Shown here piece by piece: positions 21,970 to 24,607 of a stretch of 24,607 nucleotides of DNA. The notes under the pieces are model-generated. The model was not told the origin of the DNA and did not search any database. It saw only the letters and a program-made list of their open reading frames with translations. The stretch covers positions 1 to 24,607 of the forward strand of contig MFCJ01000119.1 in assembly GCA_001775255.1 (NCBI GenBank), given 5' to 3'. Source of the stretch: Candidatus Dadabacteria bacterium RIFCSPHIGHO2_12_FULL_53_21. GTDB lineage: Bacteria > Desulfobacterota_D > UBA1144 > Nemesobacterales > UBA2774. How positions within the stretch are numbered: position 1 is the stretch's first letter; the number at the start of each line of letters is the position of its first letter. The translations under genes were made by a program, and so were the position numbers.

Positions 21970-22728
21970 ATGACCAGAATATTAAAAACGACACTATTGC
22001 TGTTCATAACGGGTCTTTTATTTGTTCAGCCGGTATTTACAGCCTTTGCACAGACATCGCTCGATGCGCAGGTATCACTCGGGACCATGAAGGTATCGGA
22101 TGAGGTAAAGGTCATTCTGATCGACGGGAGCGAGATTACTCTGAAGAACGAGACGTACCCGATATACCCCGACATGATCATCGACACTCTCGATAACGGC
22201 AAGGCAACGCTGATAGTAAACGGCGGGAAATACGTAATCGAACCCAACTCCGTATTCAAAGTCCAATCAATCGGAGACGGTTTTACAGGCCTTTTGCTCA
22301 CCCAGGGGGATCAGGGTGAGGTGTGCTATTGTTTCAATCCGAAATCGGGGTTCCTCGTAGATACACCCGAGGCGGATACAATCCCGCCTGACGAAAGCGC
22401 TATTAAAGCCGGCTCACCGCAGTATGTCGACGGCAGAACCAATGTTAAGGAAAATATTACTTCGGCCGTACAATACGACGGATACGCCGATTTTAAATCC
22501 AAATTCACAACTCAAACACTCGAACCCGGCGATGCCGCATCAAGCCCGGAGAAACAAGATCCCTATGATTCGTTCGAAAACAAATCGGGATGCTGTTCAC
22601 CTGCCGCAGCTCCGTTGGTGATACCGGCGGCACTGGGAGCAGCCGCGGTTACGGGAGCCGTCTGCGGGGCCCTTTGCGGCGGCGGTGAGGATAATAACGC
22701 CAGCAACGTTCTCAGGTCAGCCGAATAG
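21970..22728 (+). CDS. Exported FecR-like protein
   Basis: A 252-residue secreted protein. The signal peptide (hydrophobic about 8-25) is likely cut after AFA at about residue 28. Residues about 45-110 resemble a FecR domain: ITLKNETYPIYPDMIIDTLDNGKATLIVNGGKYVIEPNSVFKV, matching the pattern of a threshold strand, a D-T-x-x-x-G-x-A stretch and a Gly-turn-strand-Pro. A low-complexity linker follows. The C-terminus has two cysteine pairs or clusters (GCCSPAAAP, then CGALCGGG) around a hydrophobic Ala/Val stretch (about 215-240) that could be membrane-inserting. Similar FecR-like exported proteins occur near polysaccharide export genes, and the Wza-like gene follows after 89 nt. Function is unknown. 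Strong promoter and ribosome site; expression could be regulated by the upstream inverted repeats. Confidence 0.75.
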   Translation: MTRILKTTLLLFITGLLFVQPVFTAFAQTSLDAQVSLGTMKVSDEVKVILIDGSEITLKNETYPIYPDMIIDTLDNGKATLIVNGGKYVIEPNSVFKVQSIGDGFTGLLLTQGDQGEVCYCFNPKSGFLVDTPEADTIPPDESAIKAGSPQYVDGRTNVKENITSAVQYDGYADFKSKFTTQTLEPGDAASSPEKQDPYDSFENKSGCCSPAAAPLVIPAALGAAAVTGAVCGALCGGGEDNNASNVLRSAE

Positions 22729-22805
22729 GGACTTCATAATATCAAAAGAACATAGGAAATTTTCGATATCACTGTAGATATTATGCTTCTCTCAATTTGA
22801 GGGTG

Positions 22806-22811
22806 TATAAT
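22806..22811 (+). promoter_or_regulatory. -10 element just before the Wza-like gene
   Basis: TATAAT lies 6 nt before ATG 22818. No good -35 is seen at the right distance. Transcription would start at about 22818; translation would then either be leaderless from that ATG or use the TTG at 22839, which has its own GGAAAGG ribosome site. Confidence 0.35.
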
Positions 22812-22817
22812 TAATTT

Positions 22818-23834
22818 ATGGGTCGGGAAAGGTGTAATTTGAATCAATATTTCAAAATAGGGATAACTGTGCTGTTACTCATAGGTGTTTTTTGCGCTGC
22901 CTGCGGCGGCGGTTCGAAATCAGGAAGCACTTATACCCTGCCACAGGCACAGAAAGATACCGATACAGAAAATCAGGAATTGAACCGGAAGATAATTCAG
23001 GAGACTTTTAGTTCAAATGCATCTGTAGATTACCTTATCGGGCCCGGCGACCTCCTGGACATTAAGGTTCTTGAAGCCCCGGATCTGGACACTGAAGCAA
23101 GGGTGAACACAAAGAATATGATATCATTCCCTCTGCTAGGAACCGTGGAAGTGGGTGGTCTTAACGCCCTGGAAGCGGAGGAAAGGATAAAAGAGCAATT
23201 AACCGAAAACTATATGCAAGACCCTCATGTCGTTGTATCAATAAAGGAATTCAAAAGTCAGAGGGTGGCTGTTATCGGAAGCGTAAAAGCACCCGGAACG
23301 TATGAGCTTCTGGGGAAGGGGAGCCTCTTGGACGCTATTGCGTTGGCGGGAGGATTAAATCCGGATGCAAGCGAAATCGCGTATGTTACTCGAAAGGGAA
23401 AACAAGGGCAGCAGAAATCGGTCCAAATTAATCTCGGCGAATTGCTCGACGAAGGCAAAACGGAGCTGAATATCCCTATCAACATGGGTGACGTAATATA
23501 TATTCCCGAAGCCGGAGTAGTATACGTTGACGGAGCTGTAATTAAACCCGGCACAATTTCATTAGAAAGCGATATGACCGTCAGCCAGGCGATCACCGCG
23601 GCCGGGGGACTCGCGAAAGTAGCAGAAGACTCCGATGTTAGTCTAATTAGAAGCGAACAAGGTCAAGTAAAGGTTACACCTGTAGACCTGGAACAAATCA
23701 AAGAAGGTAATTCTCCGGATATAGTTTTGGAGGACCAGGATGTGGTTGTCGTAGGCAAAAACACTATTAAGAGCTTCTTCGACGCTATAAGGCTCGGATT
23801 GTTCTTCCCGCCGTTTAGCGTAGGCGTACAGTGA
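22818..23834 (+). CDS. Wza-like polysaccharide export outer-membrane protein
   Basis: A 338-residue exported protein. A hydrophobic segment (about 14-28) ends at CAACGGG, so Cys29 is the probable lipidated residue, although Cys at -3 is unusual for a lipobox. The Poly_export domain begins at DYLIGPGDLLDIKVLEAPDL (about 71-90) and runs to about 140. Two SLBB domains follow: VAVIGSVKAPGTYEL (about 150-164) and VYVDGAVIKPGTISL (about 235-249), each with the standard AGGL (177-180, 262-265). The C-terminal tail (IRLGLFFPPFSVGVQ) may be the membrane-spanning segment. ATG 22818 has no ribosome site. The in-frame TTG at 22839, preceded by GGAAAGG, gives a signal peptide starting MNQYFKIG, and could be the real start. 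The Wzz-like gene follows after 33 nt. It should form the outer-membrane channel for an exopolysaccharide. Confidence 0.92.
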   Translation: MGRERCNLNQYFKIGITVLLLIGVFCAACGGGSKSGSTYTLPQAQKDTDTENQELNRKIIQETFSSNASVDYLIGPGDLLDIKVLEAPDLDTEARVNTKNMISFPLLGTVEVGGLNALEAEERIKEQLTENYMQDPHVVVSIKEFKSQRVAVIGSVKAPGTYELLGKGSLLDAIALAGGLNPDASEIAYVTRKGKQGQQKSVQINLGELLDEGKTELNIPINMGDVIYIPEAGVVYVDGAVIKPGTISLESDMTVSQAITAAGGLAKVAEDSDVSLIRSEQGQVKVTPVDLEQIKEGNSPDIVLEDQDVVVVGKNTIKSFFDAIRLGLFFPPFSVGVQ

Positions 23835-23867
23835 TACTAAATTCATTTTAAAAGAGAAACGAACAAG

Positions 23868-24607
23868 ATGGAACATAACGATAGGGATAAAATGATCGGC
23901 GACGCCAAAGGCAGGAACCTCGTTCCCGAAAACGAAGAGAGGTCTCTCCGCGCTTATCCAAATACTCCGGACATATTGAAGGCTTACCCGGTAGATGAAG
24001 AAAGCGCCATCCACCGCTACATCGAAGTTGTGCTAAGGAGAAAGAAAGTAATCATTGCGTTTTTCGTCATCGTGCTGGTATCGACTCTGATATCAACTTT
24101 ATTGACGGAACCTGAATACAAGGCCACAGCCAAGCTCGAAATTTCTCTTGAAAACCCCAAAGTCGTGAATTTCGACCAGGTGGTCGAACTCGAAACGAAG
24201 TCCGATCAGTTCTATGAAACTCAGTACCTTCTTCTAAAAAGTAATTCTTTGGCAAAACAGGTAGTCGAAAAGCTCAACCTGGCAGAGCACCCGGATTTCA
24301 ACCCGGAAAAAAAGAAGCAGAGTCTGATTTCCAGAGCGATGTCGAGTGTCACCGATCTGATAGATAACACTCTCAACGGAATAAAAAAAATAACCACCAG
24401 ACAGCAGGATACACAGATATCCGGTCTCGATGAAGCAATTGCCGAAGCGAGTGAAGAGGACGCATTGATTAATGCCTTTACCGGTAAACTTCAAGTAACC
24501 CCTATAGGCACCTCCCGCCTGGTCGATATAAGTTTCATGTCACATGACCGAAAACTTGCGGCAGATGCGGTTAATGCCTTAAGCGATACGTTTATCAACT
24601 GGCTACT
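23868..24607 (+). CDS. Wzz/GumC-like chain-length and export co-polymerase, N-terminal part
   Basis: The frame is open to the window edge, so only 246 residues are seen. An N-terminal cytoplasmic segment of about 58 residues (ending in IHRYIEVVLRRKK) precedes one membrane span (about 61-79). Then comes the periplasmic Wzz domain with the conserved entry EPEYKATAKLEI (about 81-92) and the QYLLLKSNSLAKQVVEKLNL stretch (about 119-138). The segment SRLVDISFMSHDRKLAADAVNALSDTFINW (about 216-245) is typical of the later part of GumC/ExoP-type proteins. Whether a C-terminal tyrosine kinase domain follows is not visible. ATG 23868 begins 33 nt after the Wza-like gene, with only a weak AAGAGA upstream. 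It should span the inner membrane and work with the Wza-like channel in polysaccharide export. Confidence 0.9.
   Translation, partial: MEHNDRDKMIGDAKGRNLVPENEERSLRAYPNTPDILKAYPVDEESAIHRYIEVVLRRKKVIIAFFVIVLVSTLISTLLTEPEYKATAKLEISLENPKVVNFDQVVELETKSDQFYETQYLLLKSNSLAKQVVEKLNLAEHPDFNPEKKKQSLISRAMSSVTDLIDNTLNGIKKITTRQQDTQISGLDEAIAEASEEDALINAFTGKLQVTPIGTSRLVDISFMSHDRKLAADAVNALSDTFINWL

Overview
The window comes from a diderm (Gram-negative type) bacterium. It carries TolB, Lgt, Lnt, several lipoprotein-type signal peptides and a Wza/Wzz-type polysaccharide export pair. It also has MqnC of the futalosine menaquinone route, histidine biosynthesis genes, and an HPr/Enzyme I pair with no sugar-specific PTS genes nearby. 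Coding sequence is fairly GC-rich, with conspicuous use of ATA (Ile) and AGG (Arg). An environmental deltaproteobacterial-grade or candidate-phylum lineage would fit, but I cannot name the taxon from sequence alone. The last ~2.7 kb looks less GC-rich than the rest.

Layout. 1-2.3 kb: the 3' part of a BASS-family transporter, an EamA-type transporter, and a LysE-type exporter on the opposite strand. 2.5-8.6 kb, all minus strand: transglutaminase-like protein, TPR protein, LolB-like lipoprotein, HPr and Enzyme I, tightly packed and probably one operon with a good promoter at 8619-8647. 8.6-9.2 kb: no gene, but several strong hairpins followed by three dispersed palindromic repeats. 9.2-10.3 kb: mqnC. 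10.38-11.6 kb: an IS110-family element. 11.8-14.4 kb, minus strand: thpR, tolB, and a stand-alone HNH endonuclease. 14.5-17.1 kb: a 49-codon membrane protein, lgt and lnt. 17.1-19.5 kb, minus strand: hisD-hisC. 19.7-21.6 kb: an SRPBCC protein and an unrecognised 428-aa protein. 21.9 kb to the end: a FecR-like exported protein, a Wza-like export protein and a Wzz/GumC-like protein cut by the window edge, the start of an exopolysaccharide locus.

The most informative element is the IS110 insertion. Its left-end non-coding region folds into two internal loops. Four short guide segments in those loops match, respectively, the left target flank, the right target flank, the right element end and the left element end. 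All four matches converge on a shared CT core. This is the architecture known for bridge RNAs of IS110 recombinases, read here directly from sequence. It fixes the element ends at 10378 and 11595 and reconstructs the empty target site. Joining the two ends as a circle would also build a promoter (TTGACT, 17 bp, TATCTT) that does not exist in the integrated state.

A second pattern is that several genes without a ribosome binding site (transglutaminase, HNH, hisD, the 428-aa protein) have a good -35/-10 pair ending only 8-11 nt before the start codon. This suggests leaderless or nearly leaderless mRNAs in this organism.
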